From Cantharellus purpuraceus (lineage: Eukaryota > Basidiomycota > Agaricomycetes > Cantharellales > Hydnaceae): DNA of 64,000 bases. Shown here in pieces: positions 30,751 through 40,734 of this stretch. Position numbers and translations under genes: made by a program. Location: contig JALBUN010000009.1 in assembly GCA_025174535.1 (NCBI GenBank), positions 682,001 through 746,000 of the forward strand, in the 5' to 3' direction. Numbering within the stretch: position 1 is the first letter of the stretch; every line of letters begins with the position of its first letter. The notes below the pieces were generated by a model, which was not told the DNA's origin, searched no databases, and was given only the letters and a program-made list of their open reading frames with translations.

Positions 30751-31036
30751 CGGCGCTGTCGGCGGACAAGAACTTGATCAAACTTTGACCGCAGCAGATA
30801 TACCTGGTCTGTCTTCGCTCCTCGGGCGCTGGGGGACGTGAGGTGTGCAAGAATCAGACTGATTCCACAAGCAATCACTGGGCGCTTTGTACCTTCTTCA
30901 GCCACGATCCGAGGCTGTGTTTCTCATCCCTGTCTTGATATCAGTGTGACTGGAAAGAATACTCCGCTCCATCTGAATACTTATTTATTCGTCCAACGCT
31001 AGTTGTCCCGAGTCGTAGGAATTGGCTCTAAACTCT

Positions 31037-32038
31037 ATGGTACACACTCACGAATATGAGTCACTCGCTCGGGATGAGACAGGGCGCGAAGGTATGTGTT
31101 CTTTAGGGATCAGACCTTTAACAATAATTCATCCGCGAAGTAGACGTCGAGAGGAAAAACCCTCTGCAGACTCATGGAATACGTGTCTCCGCCGTCATTA
31201 TATTGGTCTGCGCCGTGGTCGACATGTTCCTGGTTTTATACCTCTTACTATATTCCCCTATAAGCCACAAGATGCCGGGATACTACAGCTCTCGCTGGCA
31301 TCTTCTGGAGTCCCCGAATACATACATCAATTTCGATAAGTTGTATGGCAATAAATCCTCGCCAACCAAGCATACACCAATAATCAACCAAGCCCGAGAC
31401 TTTATTCAAGTGTCATCAGCGCAATCCCGCACTGTTCTTCCTGCATGGCAGACCAAGGAGCTGACCATCGAAGGATATATCCCGGTCGCTGAGAACCATC
31501 TGTTCCTTACATCAGAGGTGAGTGCTTTCCTTCTCCTTTTGGTCGATTCCACTGGCGCTCTATCAATGGAATGATCTCTGCTGATAGATTTCAACTCTCG
31601 CTGAATTCCGAGTTCTTGACTATGGTATGGAGAACTGCAGTCTCATGCTGGATATCCCGAGACACAACAGTAGCGTCACGAGTATGAGTATTTCCAGCGC
31701 TGACGGGTCCATGGCCACGTTTGACATCTGGATTTTATCGGGGAATCAGAAGTTAAATCCGAAGACCGTGTCCTGGTCCACAACACCAAAGCGTTTGTCT
31801 CATGTGGCAAGAATAGCCGCAACTTATGGAATGAAGGCCATGATTTGGCAATTCCCTTGCTCCTCCGGCTCCTATTACACGTTTGAAGTAGCTTGCGTAA
31901 GCCAGTTGTGCAACGTCCATGGGTGGCATAAGGGATGGAATAAAGACGGTAAAAATATGTTATATACTCTTGTTATTATTGCTGAATGCTGCGATTTTAT
32001 AATCAGCGCTCTACATTTTGCAATCACAGACGATATAA
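31037..32038 (+). CDS. Membrane-anchored protein with But2-like C-terminal domain
   Basis: Four exons: 31037-31091, 31141-31517, 31588-31948 and 32007-32038, giving 274 residues. A short charged cytosolic N-terminus precedes one transmembrane helix at about 34-56 (VSAVIILVCAVVDMFLVLYL). The lumenal or secreted part has the agaricomycete pattern YINFDKLY, a Pro/Val-rich linker, ISTLAEFRVLDYGMENCSL, then CSSGSYYTFEVACVSQLC and the terminal YILQSQTI, which are hallmarks of proteins annotated with a ubiquitin-3-binding But2 C-terminal domain. The last tiny exon (32 nt) is supported because it restores this conserved ending. The function is unknown; members are abundant in agaricomycetes. It lies tail to tail with the UstYa-like gene. 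Confidence 0.8.
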
Positions 32039-32178
32039 GCGAGCTTGGATACCAGCTGAAGCGAGCGGTCATCTGCACTGTCTCTTCTGCATTGTCTGTT
32101 TTGTACTGTCCCTCGCCAGAAGTACTATGTGCGCTCTGAATTTGCCTGTAGCTCTGATACTGTGCTCAAATGTGGACG

Positions 32179-32885
32179 TTAACAACGAATATGGAAGATA
32201 TGGGAGAGAAACCCACTTGAGAAGTTAGACGCTTTCATGAAATGAAACCATTTGATCCAATTTGACTCCACCTCCTCGTACACCAAACGCCAATCTCGGC
32301 ATACGTGAAACTGTCCCATCCGATTCTCAGTGAAGTTTCGTGTCATAAAATCTCCAGGTTCCAAAGTGGTATCGGCATGGCAAAGAATAGCCTCACGTAA
32401 ATAATTGAGGCAATGTCGAGAATGGCCCAAATGAGACAGGTCATTGGTGAGATCTTTTCGCATGAGTCGAAGGCAATGTAGCTGGTGGAACATGGCCACA
32501 AAATAATTTACGTTGTCTTCACCAGGTCTGTAACTACCGGTCCCGTAAGGAGAGTTATAAAGCCATTCGTCGTGTGCCTCCGGATCTGTCAGAGAGTAAT
32601 GAACACTTTCCTCGACTGACATCAGCACGGGCTTTTCAAGGTCAATGGGCAGAAATGCTGGATGGTTGTCCTCGTCAAAACCTATAAACCAAAGTCAATG
32701 GTTACCCTGACAAGAAGAATAACAGGGACATGCTGACTATATCTCTCGTTAGGATTGGTTTTGTAACCGTGAAAAGATAATTGGTAGTCGGAAAATTCGC
32801 TGATGAGAAAGAGTGCAGATAGCGTTAAAAGGAGGGATATCAGGGATAAAATCAAAGGAAGAACTGAGGCCGACGAGTTACGCAT
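32179..32885 (-). CDS. UstYa-like (DUF3328) oxidase
   Basis: Two exons read leftward, 32738-32885 and 32179-32681 (56-bp intron, phase 1), giving 216 residues. An N-terminal transmembrane helix (LPLILSLISLLLTLSALFLI) anchors the protein. The two family-defining motifs are intact: HQLHC at 115-119 and HSRHC at 136-140, followed by LNYLREAILCHADTTLEP and VCRDWRLVYEEVE. In ascomycetes UstYa-family proteins catalyse oxidative cyclisation or other modification of ribosomal peptide products, and related agaricomycete proteins sit in secondary-metabolism loci. The substrate here is unknown. Neighbours include a But2-like protein, a secreted 61-residue peptide and a second, broken UstYa. Confidence 0.85.
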
Positions 32886-34106
32886 ACTAGTTGGGTGGAG
32901 TTGTGAGATTTAATAGGTGTTTTGGCTACCATTTATCCACACATACATGACCCTTAAAAGCAGACCAAATCCATCAGAATCACAGCAAACATACATGATG
33001 CTAGTAGCAAAGGGACACGGTGGGAAAAAACAACCATTGTCACCTTTGGCAGGCAATTCTGAATGCAACTGAGATATCGCCGACCATTGCAGACATCAGT
33101 CAATTAATAGGCGCAAGGAGTATTTTAATGGGATGGATTGCTATTTAAAGCTCCCCTGATTCTATGGCTTGATATCACAGCCTTCCCTGAGCGCGTCACG
33201 CAGTACCCTGCATGAGGCAGGAAGTAGTAGACTAATCTGTGAGTAATATTTTTCACCAGCCACATTTTTTAAAAACATCACCATGCATGATTCCTTTAGG
33301 TCTGCTGTGATGTCTTTTGTTTATTGTAAGCCTGTCAATGTGATGAGAAAGGTGTACTGGCTTCTTCAGGAATGTTACAGTAATAAAGCATTTGACGGAA
33401 GGAAGGCGCTAAATACGACTTTCATATCTAAGTTTGGACGTCAACCCTCCGAGTCAGAGTCATCACTACAACACCTTACACAGGGCACTTGCCTCCATCG
33501 TCGTTCGTATGACATCGAAGTGATTTTGCATCATGTGCTATAGGGCGAGAACTCTCGGAGGTGATATACCCGGAAGCAGCTCGAGCTGCAGCCACAGGAT
33601 CGACTGTCAACTCCAGCAATCGGGCTGCACGCCAGAGCATGCATCTCAAGAGGGCGTGGTGGCCACCGTACGTGGAGTGGTGATTATGATGTTGACAGTT
33701 GCCTAGTGAACAGAGCAGAGCTGTTCTATCATCTACAGAGAGAGGGCATGTTTGTACAAGGGCGAAGTTGATTCTATGCTGCTGAGCTTTTATGTGCTCT
33801 GGAGCAGTGAGTAGTTGATTGTGGCTCCATTAATCGTGGTTTCTTAAACCGCGCGTAACGTCTAGCGTGCACGGGTTCTACTGCACGATAAATCTAGTCC
33901 TGCGGTATCCGAATGTCCTGGTTCCATGTGGAGGCGTCCATACTTCATAGTGACTGGGCAGTGTCTTTTTTACTTTCAAAACCTACAATTATAAGCGAAA
34001 TACGCTGTACAAAATAGGCAGATTTATTGGCAGATGTTGCAGCGGTGGCGGCGTAGGCATCTAGGCAGCGGTTCGGATTCCGGAAGCAGAGCTCGAGCAG
34101 CCTCGG
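32886..34106. other. Intergenic stretch holding the kinase fragment
   Basis: Outside the kinase fragment at 33520-33880 I see no coding sequence. Confidence 0.5.
33520..33880 (+). pseudogene. Truncated, internally deleted copy of the Ypk1-type kinase gene
   Basis: From the end of intron 1 (GCATCATGTGCTATAG) this follows exon 2 of the kinase at 24598-27003 (GAAGCAGCTCGAGCTGCAG, AAGAGGGCGTGGTGG, CCGTACGTGG). It then jumps straight into intron 5 (AGTGGTGATTATGATG), and continues through exon 6, intron 6 and into exon 7. Exons 3, 4 and 5 are missing. In exon 6 an Arg codon is TGA (LQREGMFVQGRS then stop), so no kinase can be made. Introns are retained, so this is a DNA-level duplication and not a retrocopy. 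It lies on the opposite strand about 6.5 kb from the intact gene. Confidence 0.88.
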
Positions 34107-35340
34107 CTATATGGTCTTCTCCAATGTCTGCTCGGACTTGTTGGAAGACTGCTTTACTTGACTATCGAAGGCCGAAGTTTCCGACGGATCATGTGACGAT
34201 TCGGGTGGGGTGGGATGGCTTGTATCCGTAGATTGGGAGGCAATGGGCGTAGCAAACACCAGCGAGCTCTGGAACCGAGAACATGTCTTCTCTGTCCAAC
34301 CAGATCCCATTGCGACCCTCAAGATAATAAGTTGAGGGGCAAGTGCCTGATTCATCCTATTAGTGGGTGACTTAAACATGTCGAGTATCCTGATGTTTGA
34401 CGTACAACGAACGCCCCCCATACGACCGAAAAGGCTAATGCCTCGGGGAGGCCCTTCCCGAGAAGAATAGAGAATACGATGCCCAAAAGACTGAATGGCA
34501 AGGCCGATTCAACCAGAATTGCAATAACTCCAGTATACATTTTTGCCGTTTCTGGAGGGAGAATACTATCATGTACGCCCTGTGCAAGGTAAAGGATGCG
34601 ACCCGCAATAAGGGAAGTGACGATGACATTTAGACCACACGTGAGTGCAATCCAAGGGACACCAAAGCTAACTGATTGTTTCACAAAGAAACTGGACTGT
34701 GGAAGAGCGCTTTCTACAATGGAGATAACAGCAGTCACTACAGGGTCTTTAGTACAAGTTCTGTTTACGTTTCTACGCAATCAGCACACCTGTGGATGCT
34801 GCATAAATAACAAGAGGCAGCGCTACAATGTGCCACCTCTTATTCCATATGACGTAGCATCGATGAAGCTTGAAAAAACATACAATTTAGTTTGAAAGTT
34901 CGGGAGTTAAACGATGCGAACGAACAAGCAGAGCATCACTCATGAAATCTCCAAGAACATCCGCCGTACTTCCAAGTACATTGAACCATATAGCACTCTT
35001 ATCAGTCCAGTAAGCAACGGGACCTCCTGGATAATCTCTATGCTCAATCCACATAAGCTGTCCCATCAAGACATTTGCAGCAAATGCAAATGTGCTGAGG
35101 AACAACATAACAATTCCATACCAAACGTATGCTTTCTGCATATGTCGTTGCTCGTTGTCTGTGCCTGCAGATAGAAGGCGAATGGAGTGGAAGACCATGT
35201 ACAGAAAAAGCCCTGTTGGAGCATTGATTCAGTAGATCTACCCGGGACGAAAACTTGAAGAATAAGCCACCATATAAAATGCTACCAATAGCATTCCCAA
35301 TGTATAAAGAACGCTCAAGATCAAGAGTTGTGGTGGACAT
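34107..35340 (-). CDS. Seven-helix-type agaricomycete membrane protein of unknown function
   Basis: Five exons read leftward: 35271-35340, 34926-35212, 34790-34868, 34406-34746 and 34107-34346, giving 338 residues. It begins MSTTTLDLERSLYIGNAIGS, then shows hydrophobic helices (WYGIVMLFLSTFAFAANVLM; WNKRWHIVALPLVIYAAST; SFGVPWIALTCGLNVIVTSL; VIAILVESALPFSLLGIVFS; ALAFSVVWGAF). The order of the motifs MWIEHRDYPGGP, GDFMSDALL-RCYVIW and ILRVAMGSGW matches a large, uncharacterised agaricomycete membrane-protein family. The C-terminal 55 residues are hydrophilic and Ser/Thr-rich, probably cytosolic. A receptor-like role has been imagined for such proteins, but I know of no evidence. Confidence 0.82.
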
Positions 35341-35871
35341 GACTTGAGAAGGCTATTACCGGAGTGGAAAGCGCTATTATGATAGCCCAGCCGCAGAGAA
35401 TGATAAATTCAAATAGTCAGAAATGTCCAATACAGACCTATAGATAGTGAGTGAGGTAGGCTCTCGGGTGCTGCAATCTCATCGGTGTTCACATTCCTGC
35501 GGAACACTGCGCAGCGCCCAATCATACTAGCAAGTGAGTTAGGGTCTGAGGTGCTGCTCCTCGTCGGTGTTCACATGCACAGTAGCTGTGCAAACAGCGC
35601 TCAATGCATACGGAGGTAGGAACCACAATTCTCATCATCAGTGCTTGCAAAAACTCACCTTGAGGGTCTCCAAGTGATATCACGGAATGCTGATGGAATC
35701 ATTGAGCACTAGATATTGTTGGTAAGGCTCTCTGAGATCTGAATGAGTACTGTCAGAAGTGTCATGGAACTTGCGCATGCAAACCTTATAATCCCATGAA
35801 AAACCCAGCTTTTGCAGTGACCTCCAGTCCCCCAAGTTCCACCCACCGAGATAGAAATCATCTGCGACGAA
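35341..35871. other. Divergent promoter region
   Basis: Shared upstream region of the seven-helix gene (-) and the secreted-peptide gene (+). It contains the imperfect tandem duplication at 35448-35605 and no other recognisable feature. Confidence 0.5.
35448..35605. repeat. Imperfect 75-bp tandem duplication
   Basis: Two units, about 35448-35525 and 35530-35605, share GTGAGTKAGG at the start and TCGGTGTTCACAT in the middle and end in GCGCYCAATC/G. It lies between the divergently transcribed membrane-protein gene and the secreted-peptide gene. Confidence 0.5.
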
Positions 35872-36111
35872 ATGAAGCTATCCTTCGTGCCATTACTTGT
35901 ACAAGTGTGCCTTGTATCGTTCGCCGCGACAATGCCGTTGCCTATCGCAGACGTAGCTGGAGGTATGTATGACATAGTTCGTCACACAGTCCTTCTTATA
36001 CAACTAGTTTATTTAGTTGATACAGTGGCTCCTGCATTCAAACCTAGTGCTGCAAGTACCCTGTGGCTCCCGGCTGTCGACAAATCTTCTGGCGAAGATG
36101 CTAGACTCTAG
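35872..36111 (+). CDS. Small secreted peptide, 61 residues
   Basis: Two exons, 35872-35962 and 36017-36111, spliced over a 54-bp GTATGT...TTTAG intron in phase 1. The first 20 residues (MKLSFVPLLVQVCLVSFAAT) are a clear signal peptide. The mature part runs MPLPIADVAGVDTVAPAFKP followed by a Ser/Ala stretch, LWLPAV and an acidic tail. There are no cysteines in the mature part, no internal repeats and no Lys-Arg processing site. It sits between the seven-helix gene and the decayed UstYa. Candidates are a peptide signal, a small effector-like protein or a ribosomal-peptide precursor; the lack of repeats and Kex2 sites argues against a classic dikaritin precursor. A truncated remnant of a longer secreted protein is also possible. 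Confidence 0.55.
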   Translation: MKLSFVPLLVQVCLVSFAATMPLPIADVAGGMYDIVRHTVLLIQLVYLVDTVAPAFKPSAASTLWLPAVDKSSGEDARL

Positions 36112-36580
36112 AACCAAATGAGTCCAAACAATATTTCTGTTGATGAAAAGCAAGTGAGGGGCTAAATGCATATGGCATTGGATCTTTGTATTCACGTTTG
36201 TGTATTTCGGGTGACCAGTTGACAGCTGTGTTGGGTTGGAATAGCACGTTTTCTGAATCTTTGCTTGCGGGCAGACCCACGGGTCAGAAGAGAATACAGG
36301 GGCCACAACTTGAAGCTCCACTGCAAGAAATACTAGCTTGGTAACTTACTACTCTGCGGCTTGCGACACGATGATAGTAGTAGTAGGTAGGTGTTTGTCT
36401 CGTTGTACATAAGGGCATAAGCCACTGCTACTAACTCATTAGCAACAACTCCTAACGAGTGGATGATACAGTAAGTTACAAATGGTTCTGGGTTCGAATA
36501 AGCATGCGTGTGTGTATGGAGGGGAGGCGTTGATGGGATGGTGAGGATTCGTGTTCATGGTCAGCCTACAGGAAAAAAGG

Positions 36581-37288
36581 CTATCGCTGTGCTCGACTAA
36601 CCTCATTCGTGCTTGAATCCCGTTGTCTGAAGCCTTTATTGCTAGTAGCGATCTTCGAATACACTAATCTCCAATCGTTGCACATGAAGCTCTCCGCATG
36701 GGTCTTCCTTTGTCGAACCGTGCCTGCTACCGGCTCCAAATGTGTATCCGCTCGACAGAGAACCATCTGTCGCAAGTAATTGAGACAGTGTCTTTCAAGT
36801 TCAGAGGTCGACTTTGGTCTTTCTTTAAGGCCTAGGCGTATAATATTGAGGCATCGAAGCTGGTGAAACATGGAAATGGTGAAGGTGAGGTCTTCCTTTC
36901 CGAGGTGGGTGATGCCTTGATTAGGAGCAAGAGCTTCCCATTCCTGGTCTGCGTAATCTTCGTCTATTCCATAATGAACAGAATCTTCAATGAAGGCCCG
37001 TACGGGGGGGCCTTGTTGAACCTGCAGATGACGGGGGTAATCATGGTCAATGTATGCTATGTTTTCTCATCAACCATCACGAGGCGGGGCAGGTGCAACA
37101 GTGGCCAACGTACTATACATCGTACTCTCGTCACTGATCCGGGTCATTTCATGTGTGGCTCGGATGAGACATATTACCAGAAGTCCTTTGAAAATTATCG
37201 AAATACAGATTATGACAAGCAAAGGTCTAGGAAGCATGCCTGAACAAAGACGTCCATGAGGTGTAAAGAAATACGTAGAGCGTTGCAT
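36581..37288 (-). pseudogene. Second UstYa-like gene, decayed
   Basis: One frame runs from a possible ATG at 37237 (or 37288) through a transmembrane helix (LLVIICISIIFKGLLVICLI), IDHDYPRHLQ, GPPVRAFIEDSVHYGID, MFHQLRCLNIIR, ERHCLNYLRQMVLCRADTHL and MCNDWRLVYS. It matches UstYa-family proteins along its length. Two consecutive TGA codons at 37067-37072 interrupt the frame, and no plausible intron removes them: the only GT...AG around them is under 30 bp. The first metal-binding motif is HQLRC instead of HxxHC, so the histidine is lost, while the second (HCLNYLR) is intact. The C-terminus after VYSKIA also departs from the family. It is probably non-functional. Confidence 0.75.
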
Positions 37289-37813
37289 GGGGTGCTCGGG
37301 AAAGTTCCGTGGGGACGATTTTACCTATGCTCCACGGATTACAGGCCATCAGCCGGAAGGACAACCTTCCGTACTGAGATAAAACCATTCGATCTGTAGA
37401 GCTGTGTCTTCGCATGAGAAATTATGGCTGAACGAAACCAGTTATTTTAGAACATAACCTATGCATGTAGCTGTGCACCTCCACGTGCCGCAAAACTGTC
37501 GTAGAATCAAATTGGAGTTGTAATTTATTATATAATCGGCCTTCGGGGACTTCCGGAGTAAGAGCTAATGTGATGTCATTGGTTGGGGGGAGGGAGGTGA
37601 GGCTCATATGACCGGAGGAGGTAGGTGGTGAAGCACCGAGCAATGCTCAGGGCTGGAAGACAAACCGTCATACTTACTATGAGGCAGGAATTGAGCCAGT
37701 TATTGCTGCGATTTACCATGAGAGAATGAGCAAGCTGTTCAGTGAGGCGTGTTGACTGAGCCACAATCGATGGTCACTATGGACCCACAACCGCCACACA
37801 GTCGGACATTACG
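37289..37813. other. Upstream region of the amidotransferase gene
   Basis: No gene recognised; it must contain the promoter of the gene at 37814. Confidence 0.5.
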
Positions 37814-38797
37814 ATGGTGCTACGGCTTGCACTCTTGATCTGTGACACACCTCTTCCTGCCGTCGTGGAAACCCACGGCGACTATCTTGCCATATTTTCC
37901 CAATTCTTCAAGGCTTCACTTCCTGGGCCACAGGTGGAGTTCACCCTCGACGGTTTTGACGTTGTCAACAAGCAAGAATATCCTTCGCTGGACGCAGGAT
38001 ATGATGGTGTTGTCATTACTGGTTCTGGTAGGTTCATTTGTCGTCGTCGAGATAGGATGCTTATTGGGACGAAGCTGCCTCTGCATATGATGACATTCCT
38101 TGGATATCTCGTCTCGTCTTGTACATTAAAGCTCTCGCCGAAACACGCCCTGAGGTCAAAATCATAGGTGCTTTGTGCGACATATCAACACTTCACACCG
38201 CTAAAGCTTATAACAAGGGGTATGCTTTGGTCAACAAATAGTCTCGCTTGCCTTGGGCGGCGAGTGTGTTCCAAACAATGGCATTTGGGAAGTTGGCGTA
38301 TCAGAAATCGAGTTGACAGATATTGGAAAGCAACTATTCGGCGCTCCCCACATTGTACATTTCATTCACACTCTCACTACTACTACCACTCTAACAGCCG
38401 TGGGCGCAGAGCATACATCAAATGCATCGCGACCATGTCCCCGCATTACCACCTAGATTTTTGCTTCTCGGACATACCCCCATATCCGAAATCCAAGGCA
38501 TGATTCTTCCATATAATGACGATCAACCAACAAATATCCATATATTTTGTCTGCAAGGTTTGTCGCCTTCAATTTATGGCAAGTGCCAGCTATACCTAAT
38601 TCCGAACCATCATAGGTCATCCAGAATTTCTGCCGGATATTGTCAACAAGATAGTGGATGTTCGGGGGAAGTCTGGCATCATGAACGCTGCAACTGTGAA
38701 GGATGGACGTGAACGTGCAGTCAGACCTGATGATGGTATAGGCGCGATTGCAAGAGCAATTTGGAAGGTCCTTGGAGTGGAATCGCGAACACAGTAG
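37814..38797 (+). CDS. Class I glutamine amidotransferase-like protein
   Basis: Five exons: 37814-38027, 38075-38167, 38218-38354, 38410-38557 and 38616-38797, giving 257 residues. It begins MVLRLALLICDTPLPAVVET and has GYDGVVITGSAASAYDDIPW, the nucleophile elbow VCFGQQ with Cys105, GGECVPNNGIWEVGVSEIEL, HQMHRDHVPALPP and GHPEF, with His199 and Glu201 completing the Cys-His-Glu triad. This is the stand-alone GATase1 family of fungi, related to the GMP-synthase amidotransferase domain, which releases ammonia from glutamine or has diverged to gamma-glutamyl peptidase-like activity. The usual GHQ after the nucleophile is GQQ here. The catalytic triad looks intact; the acceptor is unknown. Confidence 0.9.
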
Positions 38798-39053
38798 TAA
38801 TCGTGTGGTTCCACTCAATGGACAGAGCCACTAAATACTAATGACTATCAACGACCTTCCACCATTTTATAGGAAGAAGAACCCGAATTAAATTTCAGGG
38901 CTTATGAGATAGCACTGCTACCCAGCATCATATACAATCCTGCACAAGAAGCTGCCTCGATTTAATTGCAAACCACAATGTCTCAAGCCCGCAGGCGCTC
39001 ACTATCTCCCCAGAAATGCACTATCATTGTACAATGAATACCGAGGATACCAA

Positions 39054-39949
39054 TTAATTGATAACCTCGGTTTGCCACTCGCTCTTCTGCACATACAAAT
39101 CCCAATAATGCTTCGCGATTGCTGCCGAAGAATAAAACTCGTTTCCCTTGTCTACGTATCCCGTCACTGTCACGGTAGCCCAGTGAACGTCTGGGGTCGA
39201 TGGTGGTGGTTCGAAGTCTTTCGCAAAATACAACACACGAGGACTACTCACCTGGATGCTCGACTTGGAATGCCTTGGTGATGTTGATAAGTCCCGCTTT
39301 ACCAGCAGCAAGACCAGCAAGATTTGGGCGAGGCTTTTAACGAAAATGAATAAAGCTAAAAGTAGATTAAATTTGAATGGCTTACTTGATGTGCCAGACC
39401 CCCACCAGTGAACAGAACCTGTTGCATAACGACAGGTCAATGAGACATAAAGCGGTGCATATATCGAGTGTTCGCACAGCTGGGGGATTTTCGCCACTCT
39501 GGTTTATGTTCTTGATAGCCCATTGACCAGTCACAAATCTGTCAAACCAGGAGCCCACATTCGGCACATTATTGGATGCCTATACATGGACACTGTACTC
39601 ACGCGCCTGTGAGTGTCGCCCGTAAATGTCCTTCAAAGTCGGCAACCGTCATGTCCTTCAAAGCCTTCAGCCCCAGAAACAAGCTGCTAGCGTTGTACAC
39701 CATGACATCCGGCTTGCCCAAACTTTTCTGGAGAGTATCCAGTCCCCTTACAAGCGATTCCATATTGTTCGCGTCCGTACCATCGGCGAGCGCGACCTTG
39801 GTTCCCTGCGGAAACTTGGCAGCAAGAGCTTCAAGGTTTGCTTTGGAGCGCGATGCGAGGCCAACACTCGTGAACCCATTTGCCACGAACAACTTGGGAA
39901 CTTGCAATCCAATCTGAGGTCCTGCTCCGATGACAAAAATGGTGGACAT
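39054..39949 (-). CDS. Atypical short-chain dehydrogenase/reductase
   Basis: Five exons read leftward: 39603-39949, 39478-39538, 39386-39418, 39252-39333 and 39054-39190, giving 219 residues. It begins MSTIFVIGAGPQIGLQVPKL, a Rossmann nucleotide-binding start (GxGxxxG), followed by VGLASRSKANLEAL, KPDVMVYNASS (the NAS/NAG strand) and VLFTGGGLAHQ. The classic YxxxK catalytic pair is replaced by LAAGKAGLINIT: the lysine is kept but the tyrosine is absent. Many fungal proteins of this subfamily share this. The C-terminus ends HYWDLYVQKSEWQTEVIN. It is a probable NAD(P)-binding oxidoreductase of uncertain activity. The ATG at 39949 was chosen because it directly precedes the Rossmann strand. Confidence 0.85.
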
Positions 39950-40689
39950 GGTTCTCGAGATGTTGGAATTTGTTCCTGGGGAATTCCCCAAGGGCTATAT
40001 GTAATCTGTATACATTCTGGCGTGATTGTGGGAATTCTTTAGCAGGTTGCTGACAGATTGTACCCGGGCCGGTGTCCAGAGTCGTTGCTGGAGGTATCCT
40101 GTAAGATGTATGAGTTCGGACTTCAAATGGACTTGGAAGTAACCAGGGGACCAGTCAACTACCAAGTCGTATTGACGTCCAAGAAGTTCCTCCTTTTACA
40201 TGTATCTATCTATCTACTTATATGCCATACGAAGTTTCAACCCTTGTCTCAGTGTAATGTTTGGTCGGAGATAGTATTGTACTCCGTCTCCGGTCAAGAC
40301 CGGCTCCTTACATATCCGATAGACGGCCTCCGGACAATGTGGTTGCGTTGCCGCAGAGACCATGCTCTCGGCCGCGTGATTCCTGCTTTCTACTTTTGCT
40401 CTGCCATCACGGCAGTCATCACTGGTTGATAATATTCATAGGAGCCTCGCGAGAACACCACAGCCAGAGAAGCCGGGGACCGGAGTTTTAGCAACAGGTT
40501 GCAGTCGGAATATATCCAACAGCTGAGCACTTATAGCACTTCAAGTTTACATGCCGTTTTTCGCACCCATCGGAAGATTGACGGCTGGAATCAGTCACAA
40601 AAGATCTTGTATTTCTGTGACCTGTTTACTTTGAGCTTGGGGCGGCTTCTGGCCTTGAATCCCAGTCATGTGCATGGCATTATCATGTG
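39950..40689. other. Boundary between genes and the retrotransposon block
   Basis: No gene recognised. It includes the promoter of the dehydrogenase. Repeat sequence starts at 40690. Confidence 0.5.
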
Positions 40690-40734
40690 TGTATGGGAAC
40701 CACCTTTTCCCTATCAAATTTTATTTATGCAGCA
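40690..40734 (+). repeat. 45-bp fragment of the family-2 LTR
   Basis: TGTATGGGAACCACCTTTTC through ATGCAGCA matches the first 45 bases of the solo LTR at 60010. It is cut off where the inverted family-1 LTR begins. Confidence 0.75.

Larger units (their letters stand above)
29874..31036. other. Promoter region with local repeats
   Basis: Between two divergent genes. It is full of short local duplications: ATACCACCTGTACAG twice (about 30527 and 30580), GTTTACTATACACASTGAG twice (about 30105 and 30560), and a CTCCATCTRAATAC motif before both the acetyltransferase (about 30013) and the But2-like gene (about 30968). It also holds the hairpin repeats and the relic listed separately. Confidence 0.55.

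Noticed and set aside
35872..36111. Classic repeat-containing dikaritin precursor
   Set aside because: The peptide has no internal repeats and no Lys-Arg processing sites, so I list it only as a small secreted peptide.
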